From Oreohelix idahoensis (lineage: Eukaryota > Mollusca > Gastropoda > Stylommatophora > Oreohelicidae): DNA of 64,000 bases. A program made the position numbers and the translations under genes. The notes beneath the pieces are model-generated. The model saw only the letters and a program-made list of their open reading frames with translations, was not told the DNA's origin and made no database searches. Every line of letters begins with the position of its first letter. The first letter of the stretch is position 1. The stretch covers positions 992,501 through 1,056,500 of the forward strand of contig JAMPIV010000581.1 of assembly GCA_024509875.1 (NCBI GenBank), written 5' to 3'. Positions 47,961-60,405 of this stretch are shown here, piece by piece.

Positions 47961-50179
47961 TGTGAAGCGAAATCTGTGAGACAATCGCTAAATTCAGTAA
48001 GATTTTACTCCTATGATAATACATAAACCCGCCCGTGGTTGTTTGCCTATCTGCTTCCCCTACTCCAGTAGAGCGCTGTATTTTTTATCGTAGTAACGCG
48101 TAGACAAGAATCCGCCGTTAAAGATTACACGATTTTCTAGTTTCGTCCTTGAGACTAACAATTAACGATCTGCCAGAACTGTGACACCAAACTGCCGTCT
48201 GAATTAACGTACGATTTTAACTTTAACGCTACTAATAGTAGTAATTCGGACATTTTCCAGTAGTGTAGAACGAAACGGCAGTAATAATTAACGCCAATAC
48301 TAACACCGCCTTGCAAAACCCCTCTTCGCTCAACACGCGGGTCTCGTACTATATCCACGCTGTTGGACACGCCAGAATATATATATACACACACAGTGTA
48401 TTTCAGGCTAAAAAATTAACTATAAGGTAACGTAAAGAAAATGCGTTGTCGAAATTTTGTGACGTACTACAAAAGCGCTGTTTCGTTCTGAATGAGAACG
48501 GCAGTTTAGAAAAAGAAAAAAATTACGATGTAACGTGGAAATTTTTAAAAAAAATATATAGTAAGAGAGAGGGGGAATGCATTGGTGGTCGTGTCACTAG
48601 TTCGTTGTTTAAAGAAATTTGAATTTGTACAAAAAGCAGAGCATACAAGGTTAGATAATAGGAAAACGATAATAGTAAATATAATGAATAAACTTATAAA
48701 AATGTAACCACTGTGTGACATACAGCAACATGATCACAAATTACTTGTCAGAATTATAAACTAGTAGTAAATAAAGGAGATATTGACAGAAGACAGATGG
48801 ACGAACAGACTACTTCTTTCTCAGCTTGACAGATACTGGGGAAGGGTAGGGTAGTCCAAGATTTGAAAATTTGAGTTAAGTTTAAAAATAAGACGCTAGA
48901 AACCAAACAGGTCATGATTGTCTGGAGTCAAATATACTATGAGGGTGATAAAAATCATTTGGGAAAGGCGTTCGTCGCCACTTTAGAAAATTGTTTCTAC
49001 AATGAAGTTGTGTTAAAAGCACGATAATAGTACTGTCTTGACTTTGCTGATCTGCACCAGCAAGCGATATGAATTTGACCGTATATATCGCAATTAACCT
49101 TATTAGTGGGAAATTTTCATTTGATGCGGCAAGAAATAAAACCGTTGTATCATTATTGTGATTATTAAGATGTATGTATTATTGAATATGTATGAAAATT
49201 ATGTGGGAAAAAGATTATCTAGAGTGAAGCCAACATCAAACTTTGTGTTGTTTCACAGAGTTGTTAAGAAATATAGTAATAAATTGTAAAAAATTCCGAC
49301 AGGTTTTCTGACACTTTGGGAGAAAATAAAATTAAATAGTAATGGGGAAATTGTTGTACAGTATTGTGACATAAGACCAGGAAAACCACTGGCCGGCTTC
49401 TTCAGCAAGTAACCGTCTTTGTACATGACTTGATATTATTAATTTAAAATGTTTCCTTTGTCAAGGAAAGTGTCAAACTGTAGTTTGAAGTTTATTTGAC
49501 CATGAATGGGGTAACAAACCAATTAAGAACGTTAACTAATTGTGTAGTTACCATACTGAATCTGAATGAATTGAAAATGTTTAGTTGTGTCTGCAGGCAT
49601 TTGATAGATCAAACCAAATTACTCTCATTTCCCAAGTGTTTAATAAATTATTCAGATTGTCGATGAACTCAGACGTTCTTCCTAACAGTACCCATTCATA
49701 GGAGCAATAGTACATTGACACTGTCCCATAATGACACATGTAATTAAATTTGTGAATAATAATATATACAGTTATAAATTGAATAATTTTGATGTAAATA
49801 TTTTGATTGATAATTTTGAAGTTCAATATTCCAGTATACACAAAATTGTGATACTGGAACAATAAATTGTAAAAAAATTAATTCACATTTAAACTTAACT
49901 CTGGGTGTTCTTAATTATTTTTCCTATAGTCTTAGACGTATTTGTTGTCAGTTTATTACATCACATTTTACATTACCCTAGACACTAGCCAGATAGCATA
50001 CATACACCATTATTTTACTTAGGAGAAAAATACGTCGCAGGTTGAGGTCGTAGGGTTGTAGCAGCAAGGTTCTCTGAAAATACATACCCTATTATTTATT
50101 AGACTCAGAGGCCTTCACAGCTTGATCTCACATCTGCATAAATTCACATTTTAGCTATTTAACATCATAATCCACCACA
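47961..50179 (+). repeat. 3' LTR of gypsy 2
   Basis: 2219 bp, TGTGAAGCG...CCACCACA, followed by AGCCA. It contains a private segment of about 255 bp (48333-48588, with TATATATATACACACACAG and a GAGAGAGGGGG stretch) and lacks the private segment of the 5' LTR. Confidence 0.92.
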
Positions 50180-50322
50180 AGCCAGTCCAAATTCATGTAA
50201 ACGTCTACGAATGGTGCTTTGACTGACATTAACGTTTACAGTTTGTCTCAGCTGACATCTTAAAGTGGAACAAGTCACTGTTCGATGGCGTAGGGCTGAC
50301 AACAAGAGGTACCGGTCATCAT
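50180..50322 (-). pseudogene. Tc1/mariner-like transposase, N-terminal helix-turn-helix part
   Basis: Minus-strand sequence encodes RYLLLSALRHRTVT and VNVSQSTIRRRLHEFGLA, a Tc1-type helix-turn-helix DNA-binding region. It continues the frame interrupted at 41191 by gypsy 2. Homology stops near 50322, so the 5' end of the transposon is truncated. Confidence 0.85.
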
Positions 50323-50557
50323 GTCTACATCTTTACGTTCTGTTAGAGTGTCGCCTTTCTTGTCGTTTATTGCTCGAAGTGATGGTTTAAAGTTGCTGTT
50401 CTTCAATGTTCTTACTTCAGAAAACATATTCTTACTCGATCCCTATTCGCGCATTTCCTCTATTTTCCTGCAGGTGTCGTTTACGTATTGTTGTTTGTCT
50501 TGTCTAGCTCGTTTTTTAATCTACTTTGTGTATTCCTTGTACAACTTGTTATTAATA

Positions 50558-50717
<160 letters not shown>

Positions 50718-50885
50718 GGACAAAAGAATGGTCGTTTATGTCCTCGCGGTATTGAAATAACATTCTAATTGGTTTGCATGATTTTCGCGCTTAAATGAAA
50801 AGAAGTCACGTTATCTGATTCATCTATATACATTTTATTCCCATGCTTTTGCATCAGTTTTAGCACAAAATAATCTTTCTTTTAG

Positions 50886-51011
50886 CTTGTAAACCAGGCA
50901 GTTATGGACCAGGCTGTAAAAGGAACTGTTCTGAAAAATGCAATAGCACGTGCAACCATGTAACTGGTCAGTGTGAGTGTTCGAATGTCTACACCGGGAT
51001 CAACTGTGAAG
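50886..51011 (+). CDS. EGF-like repeat exon of the multiple-EGF-domain gene (exon B)
   Basis: It is preceded by a T-rich acceptor and AG at 50884-50885 and followed by GT at 51012-51013 (a weak donor, GTTCTA). It is 126 bp, a multiple of three, phase 1-1 like exon A. The residues CKPGSYGPGCKRNC, CNSTCNHVTGQCECS and YTGINC give one MEGF-type EGF module. The donor is not a strong consensus, so the 3' border is less certain than the 5' one. Confidence 0.75.
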
Positions 51012-51111
51012 GTTCTACACACTATGACTGTCTATGTGCCTCTCTATAGTCAAGTCAACGTTATTTATATGTCATTGTTTCTCTAGTTAAATTCTTAAGG
51101 TATGTTATATG

Positions 51112-51580
51112 ATGTCAGTATTTGGTGTGATGTCAGTATGTGATGTGATGTCAGTATTTGATGTAATATCAGTATGTTATGTCAGCATTTGATGTGATGT
51201 CAGTATTTGATATGATGTCAGTATGTTATGTGTTGTCAGTATTTGATGTGATGTCATTATGTGATGTAATGTCAGTATTTGATGTTATGTCTGTATGTGA
51301 TGCGAAGTCTGTATTTTGTGCTATGTCAGTATTTGATGTTATGTCTGTATGTGGTGTGATGTCTGTATTTGTGCTATGTCAGTATTTGATGAGATGTCAG
51401 TATGTGATGTGATGTCAGTATGTGATGTGATGTCAGTATTTGATGCGATGTCAGTGTTTGATGCGATATGAGTATTTGATGCGATGCCAGTATTTAACGC
51501 GATGTCAGTATTTGGTGTGATGTCAGCATTTGATGTGATGTCAGTGTTTGATGTGATGTCATTATTTGATGTGATTTATG
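51112..51580. repeat. Minisatellite of about 22 bp (GATGTCAGTATTTGATGTGAT)
   Basis: About twenty degenerate copies, alternating GTCAGTATTTGATGTGAT and GTCAGTATGTGATGTGAT variants. Open frames across it are repeat artefacts. Confidence 0.9.
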
Positions 51581-52389
51581 TTTCATAATTATCAACACCC
51601 GTTGCGGTCCTTACGGAATATGAGACTACAGCTACATCTGAACCCCGTACAGAAAGCCTTCATCAAGCAGGCATACACTCTTGCAGTAGTGTTGTCTGTG
51701 GTAATGTGTGTTATGTGATGAGGCTGGCAGATTTATGCGCATCCTGATGTTCGTCGACTTGTACGAGATGACTCAGGTGCAGTAGGTTATGTTCTTTCTT
51801 TGCTTCCTCAGAGATACACATAACTCAAGAGGCCACGGGGTTGTCTTGTACGACATGCATAAAGATGCAGTCTTAATCTTTCTTGTCTCGTTAGAATGAT
51901 GATTAATTATATTAATACCCCTCATTGATACAACAATTTCCGTATACGGTGTCATTACCCTCTATAATAGCCCCCTACAGTCATAACTGACTATGGGAAT
52001 GCACCGCTGATGTGACAGCCTTCAGCTGCTTTTTATCCAGCTGTTCCTTTTCTCCTCTCTTCTGCTTGCCATGAGAGCTTCTTTTCGCCAAATCTGAGGT
52101 GGCACCGTAAAGAGCGATCGGCAGCTTCATCCACTTAGGTTGCTGGATTTATGTACAGTGCCCTCATGTTTCTCTTGCACACATCTTTGAACCTCAACTG
52201 CTGTCGCCCAACTGCTCTTTTGCCATTACCCCTGCTGCACTATATTAGTACACATGCATTATAGTAACTGGTCCACTATTTAGTACTGACCAACAAGTTC
52301 TACTTCATGTGCAGTTCTTTAATGTAATTCAATCAATAAATACGCGTATCTTCAATTCACGGAAGCATAAGCCTTCAAGAAACACATGT

Positions 52390-52509
52390 CAAGTTCTCAT
52401 GTTACATGCCACGTTCTCCTGTCACATGCCAAGTTCTCATGTTACATGCCAAGTTCTCCTGTCACATGCCATCTTCTCCTGTCACGTCCCAAGTTCTCTT
52501 GTTACGCGT
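52390..52509. repeat. 20-bp tandem repeat, six copies
   Basis: The unit AAGTTCTCCTGTCACATGCC alternates with AAGTTCTCATGTTACATGCC. The final copies diverge. There are no spacers, so it is not a CRISPR-like array. Confidence 0.9.
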
Positions 52510-53054
52510 CATCAGCCGATGTCATTTTCATGTCATTTTCATCATTTTTATTATTGGATCCAGATCTCTTTTCCGTGTTTTTGTTTGGTTGTCTACACCT
52601 GCTGTTCTTACACTAGGAATCATATAACAAGGACTGCCTTGTAATTCTATCAACAGGTTTCATAACCTTCTACTTATATCAGTTTTACAGTATAAATGCA
52701 AAGGTAAAAGGCCAAATACATTGCACTCAAATATGGTGTAGTCGGTAAAATGTTTATCTTGTTTGTTGTTCTCCATGTATCAGAACCATGAAAAGGGCAT
52801 ACATTTTTAAAATGGTGTAATTGAAGAATAGAAGAATCGTATGTTTGTCATTCTTTGATCTTTTTTTCCTATTCGTTCTTTATGGAACAAGGAGCCACCA
52901 TTGTAGCTGGTTCCGTGCAAGAAAACGTGTGCCGAGCATTGTCATACTCTTACGGCAGTAGTTTCAATAGCTATCTGGTTTATCGTATTAGGTTGCCATA
53001 TTTATGCACAACCACATATTATCCACCTTTTTTGACTTGCCCGAGGAAGTACTA

Positions 53055-53504
53055 CAGGCATACCTCGGAGATATTGCGGATTCGTTTTCAGATCACCGCA
53101 ATAAAGCGAATATTGCAATAAAGCAGGTCACATCCAATGCATAAAAAAGCCTAAAGTCATGTTTACACTATGTCTTTTAAGTGTGCAACAGCGCTAGGTC
53201 TGAAAAAAAAACCAATGTACCGCACAATACTTTATTGCTACAATGCTAATCTTCATCATCCGAGCCTTCAGCCAATCGTAATCTTTTTATTGGAGAGCCA
53301 AAATGTTTCGGAAGAAGAAGGCACGTTCTAAGACATAAACATGACTAATTTGAAAAAAAGGGCAATATCTGCGAAGCGCAATAAAGCGAAGTGCAATAAA
53401 GCGAAGCGCAATAAAGCGAAGTGCAATAAAGCGAAGTGCAATAAAGCGAAGCGCAATAAAGCGAAGTGCAATAAAGCGAAGTGCAATAAAGCGAGGTATG
53501 CCTG
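53055..53504. mobile_element. pogo/Tigger-like MITE, 450 bp
   Basis: The left end CAGGCATACCTCGGAG and right end GCGAGGTATGCCTG are inverted, and each is flanked by TA (53053-53054 and 53505-53506), the Tc1/mariner/pogo target. Next to the left end, ACCGCAATAAAGCGAATATT continues the repeat. A 15-bp motif GCGAAGTGCAATAAA is tandemly repeated about eight times next to the right end (about 53374-53492). As I recall it, the mammalian Tigger1 consensus has nearly the same termini and subterminal sequence. No transposase is present. Confidence 0.85.
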
Positions 53505-53682
53505 TACTTATATTTCTGTCTCTTCAGAGACCAGTAGGAACAACGATATTTATGTTTTTGTTAGATTGTATTTTTTTAATATCCGTAAACTATTTGCTAT
53601 ATCCATAAATCAACATTTAACTGCCTAATTACTTTTTAATTAAAAAAAAAAAAAAACATCAGAATGTTTTGATGTTTTACAG

Positions 53683-53814
53683 ATTGTGTTTATGGAAAGT
53701 ATGGAAATTACTGTGAAAACTCTTGCTCCACGATGTGTGACAACAAGAAATGCGATAGAATAACAGGTGAATGTCTATCCTGCATCGGTGACCGTATAGG
53801 TGTTTTTTGTGAAG
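53683..53814 (+). CDS. EGF-like repeat exon of the multiple-EGF-domain gene (exon C)
   Basis: AG at 53681-53682 follows a TTTTAC tract, and GTAGGA at 53815 is a plausible donor. It is 132 bp, phase 1-1. The residues CVYGKYGNYCENSCS, CDRITGECLSCIGD and IGVFC form one EGF module with the same layout as exons A and B. Strand, phase and domain type support one gene whose introns hold the mobile elements of this window. Confidence 0.8.
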
Positions 53815-54221
53815 GTAGGATAATATTAATAAATATGTTATGTTGTTCGTCCATCACGGGTGATGAAGACCACTCTGCTCATCCAATTATTAAGTATATG
53901 TTAGGTTAGTCTATGGGTACGAAGGTGACTGATGAGCCTAATGAGAGCCTGGAAAGATCCTGGACAGTGTGGGCAGGGAATGTTCGCTTCAAGTGAAGGT
54001 TTTATTTCACGGGCTTTTCTAGTCTGTCTCCGCTGTTCCGCTGCTGCTTTTCTGAATGCCTCGAGTGCCGCCGCACCTTTACGAAGAGATGATCACCAAG
54101 CCGTGTGAGGCCGTATTGTATTGTGCAGATTATTAAAGACCGGTTACAGGTGTTCATTTCTATTGTCAGTCATTGTTGTGTGGTATACTCTTAGATGAAC
54201 GAGCCTTATTATAAATGTTAT

Positions 54222-55293
54222 TGTTGTCTCATTTCAGTCCTGTTTTGGTCTAGGGGAGTTTAACATTAAAATACTTGTATGTACAGGCCGAATTGTTGTG
54301 CTTGTCAGTGCTGTTAGTGTGTTTTAAAAATATGTGGTCACGAACCTTCGTGAATGTTCTAGATACAGAATGGCCTAGAACGTGGGTGAACGGAATTCAT
54401 CGCAAGTGCTGAAATCGCGCTGAGATGAATTTGTACTGCGCGGTTTTTTGAGCGGGGGAAATTTTTCGAGACATTCGACTGCTGAGATAGCTTAGAGAAG
54501 GGGCTAACGATTATGGTCAGTGTGTCCCGATATAGAGAATTGTTTTGGTGAAAAGGATTTTGATATTTCCTAAGATTTCACAAAGCCGTGGATATAAAGG
54601 CTTGAATATATTCTGCAGAATGGTCGTTGTCAAAGATTTTTTTCGGGCCAAGGATAGGCCGTTACGTTTGATAATCTCCGATGAGGGAGATTTGTGAAGG
54701 TCGACAGATTATTATTATAGGGAAGGTGTTTTTCTCCCATGAGTTATGTTGAGTCTGACGATATAGATATTTTTACACTGCGATAGGCAGTTCCCTTTAT
54801 TGTGGGGATAATTTGGGCCAGGAAACATTATCATTATGAACTGCCGTACTTATACAGCAGTTGTGTCTGGGATTTTGTATGCTATGCACTTAACTACCTA
54901 TGGATTTGGTGCTTTTGAGATGTGTCCTATTTTGCTGTGTACTGTACCTGTGACAATACACTTAGTGATGTCCTCGTGACTGTGGAGTATTAAAAACAGT
55001 GTAGAACGATTAGAAATCTCAACCTCTTCCTGACTTCTGCATGTACGTTGGTGTATGTGTGTGTGTGACTATTGTTGACTTTCGTTAGAACTACATGCAT
55101 TCGCGTTCACTGATGTCTATACACCCACACACCTGGTCGGCCACCTGTAAGCCCGACGAATGCTGATTTGCCTTCATCAGCGCACCTTCCATAACAGAAC
55201 ATTTATTAGCTGTAAGTACCCGGCGTTGCCCGGAGCTCTCTCACCCTTCAACACCCTCCCAGCAATACGAGGATTATCAGTGGTGAGCCAGCA
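54222..55293 (+). repeat. 5' LTR of element 3
   Basis: It starts TGTTGTCTCATTTCAGTCC. The match to the 3' copy can be followed to at least 55131, where the window ends in the other copy. I place the end at CA 55293 because TTTTGGGGTGTCAAGCC follows, resembling the primer-binding-site region of gypsy 1. The end point is inference. Confidence 0.8.
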
Positions 55294-56964
55294 TTTTGGG
55301 GTGTCAAGCCAAGTCTACAGTGTAACCAGTCCAAGTTTCAGCTAGAGAAGGAGTTGCCTATACAAGTTATTCACGTCAAGACTTCCAGTTTCCAGTCCTT
55401 TCTCTTGTGCGCCAACTACTGATGTCAGCACTTGATAACCTGGAGTTCCAGTATTGATCATCATTCTATTTCTTTAGACTGGATTTACTTTGTACATCTC
55501 TGTTCCTGTTGTGGAGGCCAGGATTTCTTATTGTTGAAGATAAGTGGCTGTTTGTTTTTGTAAACTGTATGTGCCACTATATAGTTAGTTAAGCCTTCCT
55601 CAGTACATAAACTGTTTATATTCCTTGTTTTCCATGTTACATGTTTCTATGTTATGTATGTCATATTTCAGCGGGCAGGTTGGGCGGAGACTTACGTAGG
55701 ATATATCCCACTTCACCGAGGACCTACGAAAGCGGTCTATAGGGACTGTGTGTCTAAGTTCGTGTCGTAAAAGATCCCATGATATAATTCTGTGCATACT
55801 CTGTTTACGCCGGATTCAGTCATCTTTATTATTGTTTAGCTGTGACGAAATGTCTTAGTGTTGTTTCGTTATATTTTTCTCTGTTCTTTAGTTTTTGATT
55901 AATTTGTTTGTGAGTGTCTTCCTCCCCTTTCTATCTTTGAGTTATATTCGTTTATACACTGTGCTGTCATGGTCTTATCGTTCGATTCGCAGTTGTCGTT
56001 GCAAGCTTTGCAAAATTTTGTGCTTTATTTCTGCTTTTTACTTCAGTTGATTCCTGCTGTCGTGTGGTGAGTACTGGGGCAACTACAACAGTAGTTTTTG
56101 CCAGGAATAGTCTAGTGTTCTAATTAATTATGGAAAGAGTTCTGTTTCCCCACGACCTTAGCTTCTGCCCTTAGATCCCGTAAAGAAAAAGCCCCCAACC
56201 TCATCTGAGTAGAGAAATGTTCCTATAGGTGAATATGTAACACCGACAGCACGAGTGATACATTAACAAACTAGATAATGATCAAACGATCGTTGGGTTT
56301 ATTAATGAAATATCCACACATATAGGGTTAGTAATGGTTAGAACGTGATGATGGTGAAAGACGATTCACAAAAAAAACACACAGATGAGATAATAAAATT
56401 GCAGTTAATTAAGTAATAGTTAATTAAGAATGAACTGGTGTAAAGTGAAATGATGATGTGATATGATACGTGTTACCAAAATGGTGAGTACTCTACACAG
56501 TCCATGTGTCTCTAAATGCTTCTCCTAGATATGAGGATTCACATGTATGCATAAAATGTCCCAAGTTGTTATACGTTATGTCGAGTGGGGTATCTCTAAG
56601 TCGAGGACGTTCTGATGAATACTGTTGTCGTACGGAGAACGCTGACGAGATATCTATGTATATTCCTTCACTGTTTGAGTATATCTCTGTAGTGTTGATC
56701 AACAGTTAATAGCTGTCATATGAACAAAAGGTCTGTTGTCTAATCTCCCGAGGGTACTGGCCAGACTGGATATCTTCACGAATCGGTAGTGATATGTAGA
56801 CTCATAACCTTGCATATGTAGTCGTGATTCATAAAATATATATATAGTCTGCTTCACAGAATGCGCTTAAGAGGGTGTTGCACTTGCTATAAATATGCGA
56901 TTTCTCTTTTGAGCTCTTTTGCTTGACTTCAGATAATAATGATATTTCGAGTGATTTGAGTTTA

Positions 56965-57105
56965 TGATGACTCTGTATTGAACTTGGGATAACTCTGTAT
57001 TGAACTTGTGATAACTCTGTATTGAACTTGTGATAACTCTGTATTGAACTTGTGATAACTCTGTATTGAACTTGTGATAACTCTGTATTTAACTTGTGAG
57101 CAAGC
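56965..57105. repeat. 23-bp tandem repeat, about six copies
   Basis: The unit is GATAACTCTGTATTGAACTTGT with minor variation. Confidence 0.92.
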
Positions 57106-58475
57106 AGTATATGGTGACGAAAAATGCTGCGTCCATCTTCTGACTTGTGGGTGAGACAATATTCCTTTTTACTTGAGGAATGAAAGATGTCCTATGGCGA
57201 ATTCTGCTAGCCAAATGTCCGTTTTTGATAACTTATTTCTGGTTAGACGTCAGACACGTTGCGTGTAGACTCAGACTTCTGATGAACTGAAGACCCACAA
57301 AAGTCTTCGTAAGTTTTTCACATTTAACATCACTGGTTGACTTTCATTTAAACTACTGCTCATTATTCATCTCTCTCTCTCCGAGTTCAATTCTAATGAT
57401 GTTAAATATCTTGTGCATGAGAGTGTGTGCGCATGGGAGACTGTGATGATGATGAAGGTGACGTATGAACTATTAATTACCTCCTATCATCCTATCATCT
57501 TCTAGGAAAATCTTCTGATTTTATTAATCAGTTATGCCAATATTTATCTGAAACTTTATCTTCCGCACATTTTAGCTGTGAGTTTAAAATAAACAAAAAT
57601 AAGAAAATGTATTAATAAGTATAAGATCTACTAACCTTCTTTTCCCTTCGCAAAATCCTTTAAGAACACAATTCATCACAGAACTGAATTATATCCACTC
57701 TGAATAAACACGTGTATTAGGCTAGGCGTTTTTGGGATTAATCTCTTCCTCACAATGTAAAAAACTGGATTCCTTCCTCTTGCAAGCAACGCAGTAGATT
57801 ATATTTCTGCCAGTCCAATATGGGTTTCTTGTACAGCTCCGCCCATACCAACCAATCCTTAATGGCCCCTCTGGTCACTCATTCACAGGATCGCTCTTGT
57901 CCCCTGTCAGTCCAAACGTGGGTGTAGTTTGACCTCTGATTGTTTATTGTTCACCTGGCCAAGGTGGGCGTCCAATGTGGTAAACCAACGTTTGTCTGAA
58001 CCGCGGCCGACCAAAGATAACACCATTACAGCATGAGACGTTTTCCCCTGGCCAATCTGGGCGTCCAATGTGGTGTCACAGAAATTACAGCATGCCCAGA
58101 TGTTTGATTGGGATGACCAGATGGATTTTCACCAGATTTATCACGATGCAATGTGGGCTTCAAACGATAATGTCAGGCATGATGACTCAATCAAAGGACT
58201 TTTATTTTCCCCGATGAAAGAACAAATGTGGTTCTCTAGATACTGGTCTCGAGTAATCACAACGATGAAATAGCAAATGTGGGTCACAAATATGGGATGA
58301 AAGAGCAAATGTCGGAGAAAATACAATATGAAAAATGTAGGAAAAGATGGAGCAAAAAGGCCTTTGCGCTCGTTTATCACACCTGCGAACGTGGTCATTT
58401 GTTCTTTTCATCTTGTCTTTGTCTCTTTTGTTTGTATTATCTATTTTGTCATACACTGTCAATATTATAATGCAG

Positions 58476-58580
<105 letters not shown>

Positions 58581-58711
58581 TGATTAATTATATTATTTAG
58601 AAATAAGGTAATTATACAAGTTCTCGAGCAAGGACTTGTCACCAACTGAGTTGGGATGGAGTGAGTTTTTACAGGTATATTTATATGTTTTATACCTCAT
58701 AATACAGCATT

Positions 58712-60405
58712 TTGTCTACTTTGGATCATTTCATTGAGCAAGGGAGATCCATTGGGATGACTAATGAGGAAGTAAAAGATTTCGCACTTGTTGAATATGC
58801 CATGGCGCAGAAGGTTGAAGAAAAGAAACAGAAAATAGAAGCTGAAAATATGAGATTGCAAATGCAGGCAGATGAGAGAAAATTTCAAATGGAGATGGAA
58901 AAACAGAAAAGAGAAGCTGAAGATAGAAAAATTCAAATGCAAATGGAGGCTGAAGAGAGAAAACAGAAACTAGAAGCTGAAAAGAGAAAAATTCAACAGC
59001 AAAGAGAAGCTGAAGATCGAAAAATCCAAATGCAAATAGAGGCTGAAAAACAGAAAATAGAAATGGAAAAACAGAAATTAGAAGATGAAGAGAGAAAAAA
59101 ATCAACAGCAAATGCAAATGGAGGCTGAAGAGAGAAAACAGAAATTAGAAGCTGAAGAGAGAAAACAGAAATTAGAAGCTGAAGAGAGAAAACAGAAATT
59201 AGAAGCTGAAGAGAGAAAACAGCAAATACAAATGGAGGAAAAAAGCTTCAGATGCAAGCTGAAGAAAACCAAAGACTCCACGAGCAAAAATTGGCAGCTA
59301 TGGAGCTGGAGAAAATAAAGGTAGTGAATATGGGTAATATTCAAAATGAGACAAACAATCAAACAACTTCTAATAAGGCAAATACTAAACCTCATGATAT
59401 TAAATTACCTGCTTTCAACCCTGCCAGCGACGATATCTCATTCTATCTAAATAGATTTGAACTTTCATGCGAATCGCATAAGATAGACAAGACGCAATAT
59501 GTTGCACAACTTATGAACATATTTAAGGGTGAAGCTTTGAATTCTCTAAGTATGATGGAAGGTCCTGACAAGAATAACTATGATGTTGTCAGAGCGGCCT
59601 TATTAAAAAAAAATACCAACTGGATGAAGAAGGTTATCGCCTACGCTTTAAGTCTCTATTACCGAAGACAGGGAAGGATTTTTCAGACTTTATATCAAAT
59701 ATCCGTCTTATGTTGTCACGTTGGGTTGAACTTTCAAAAACGGAGCACACATATGAAGCCCTTATGGACTTATTGCTGCGCGACAAAGTCATGTCAGTTA
59801 GTAAGTCTTTTCTTTCCTTTCTACACGAGCGAAAGCCTCCAAACTTAAAAGATATGGAACAATACTGTCGCCAATATGTCACGGCTCATCCAAATGCAAC
59901 AGTTAGCAATTCTAAAGTCGAAGAAGGTTTACCCGTGGCTTCAGCAATACCATATGGTTCTTATTTGCGACGTAGATCTCAAAGTGCTGAACGCAATTTT
60001 GATAGGAGAGATAATCGAAATTTTAGACAGAACCAATGGGGTCCGTCACGTAGTGATTCTCCTTCTTCAAGAAATTGGAGACAATTTAACGGTTCTCAAA
60101 ATTTTGGTCTTAATAATTATGGAAATTTTGGAAGAGGTAACTACAATAGAGGTTATCAACCTTATAATGATTTTTCTCGGAGACAACAAAGCCCATTTTA
60201 TAGAAATTTTGATCAAAGGGTAATGACAATCGCGACAATGCTAACTGCGGTTCCAATCAGAACAATAATTTCAATAGAGCAAATAACAATGCTCTCAATG
60301 GAGATAATAGTTATGATAGATCGCGATATGACAGTAGATCTCCAAATAATAATAGATCGTTTCGCCATGCTAACTCTGCTCAACAAGAACTCCAGGAGTC
60401 AATGA
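58712..60405 (+). pseudogene. Element 3 gag with expanded coiled coil, frameshifted
   Basis: Frames 58712-59128, 59085-59318, 59252-59848 and 59710-60405 follow each other with overlaps. The first two are an extreme Glu/Lys/Gln coiled coil with a nine-residue unit EERKQKLEA repeated about four times (27-bp repeat, about 59115-59225). The third has PASDDISFYLNRFELSCES and the fourth SRWVELSKTEHTYEALMDLL and SKSFLSFLHERKPPNL, a SCAN-like capsid aligned with gypsy 1. An Asn/Arg-rich linker follows. At least three frameshifts break it. Confidence 0.85.

Larger units (their letters stand above)
41192..50179 (+). mobile_element. Ty3/gypsy retrotransposon 2, gmr1-like, with 2.2-kb LTRs
   Basis: LTRs at 41192-43400 and 47961-50179 bound an internal region of about 4.6 kb with gag, protease, an integrase remnant, then RT and RNase H on the + strand. 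The integrase remnant again lies before RT, which is the gmr1-like order. The target duplication is AGCCA. The catalytic core of integrase is missing and several frames are broken, so the element is dead. It sits inside a Tc1-like transposase. Confidence 0.93.

Noticed and set aside
41192..50179. Segmental duplication of about 2.2 kb
   Set aside because: The repeats have TG...CA ends, a primer-binding-like site, a polypurine tract and a 5-bp duplication, so they are LTRs.
51112..51580. Protein with SVFDVMSVCDVM repeats
   Set aside because: Direct translation of a 22-bp minisatellite in the middle of an intron.
52390..52509. CRISPR-like direct repeats
   Set aside because: The 20-bp units are contiguous without spacers, in a eukaryotic context.
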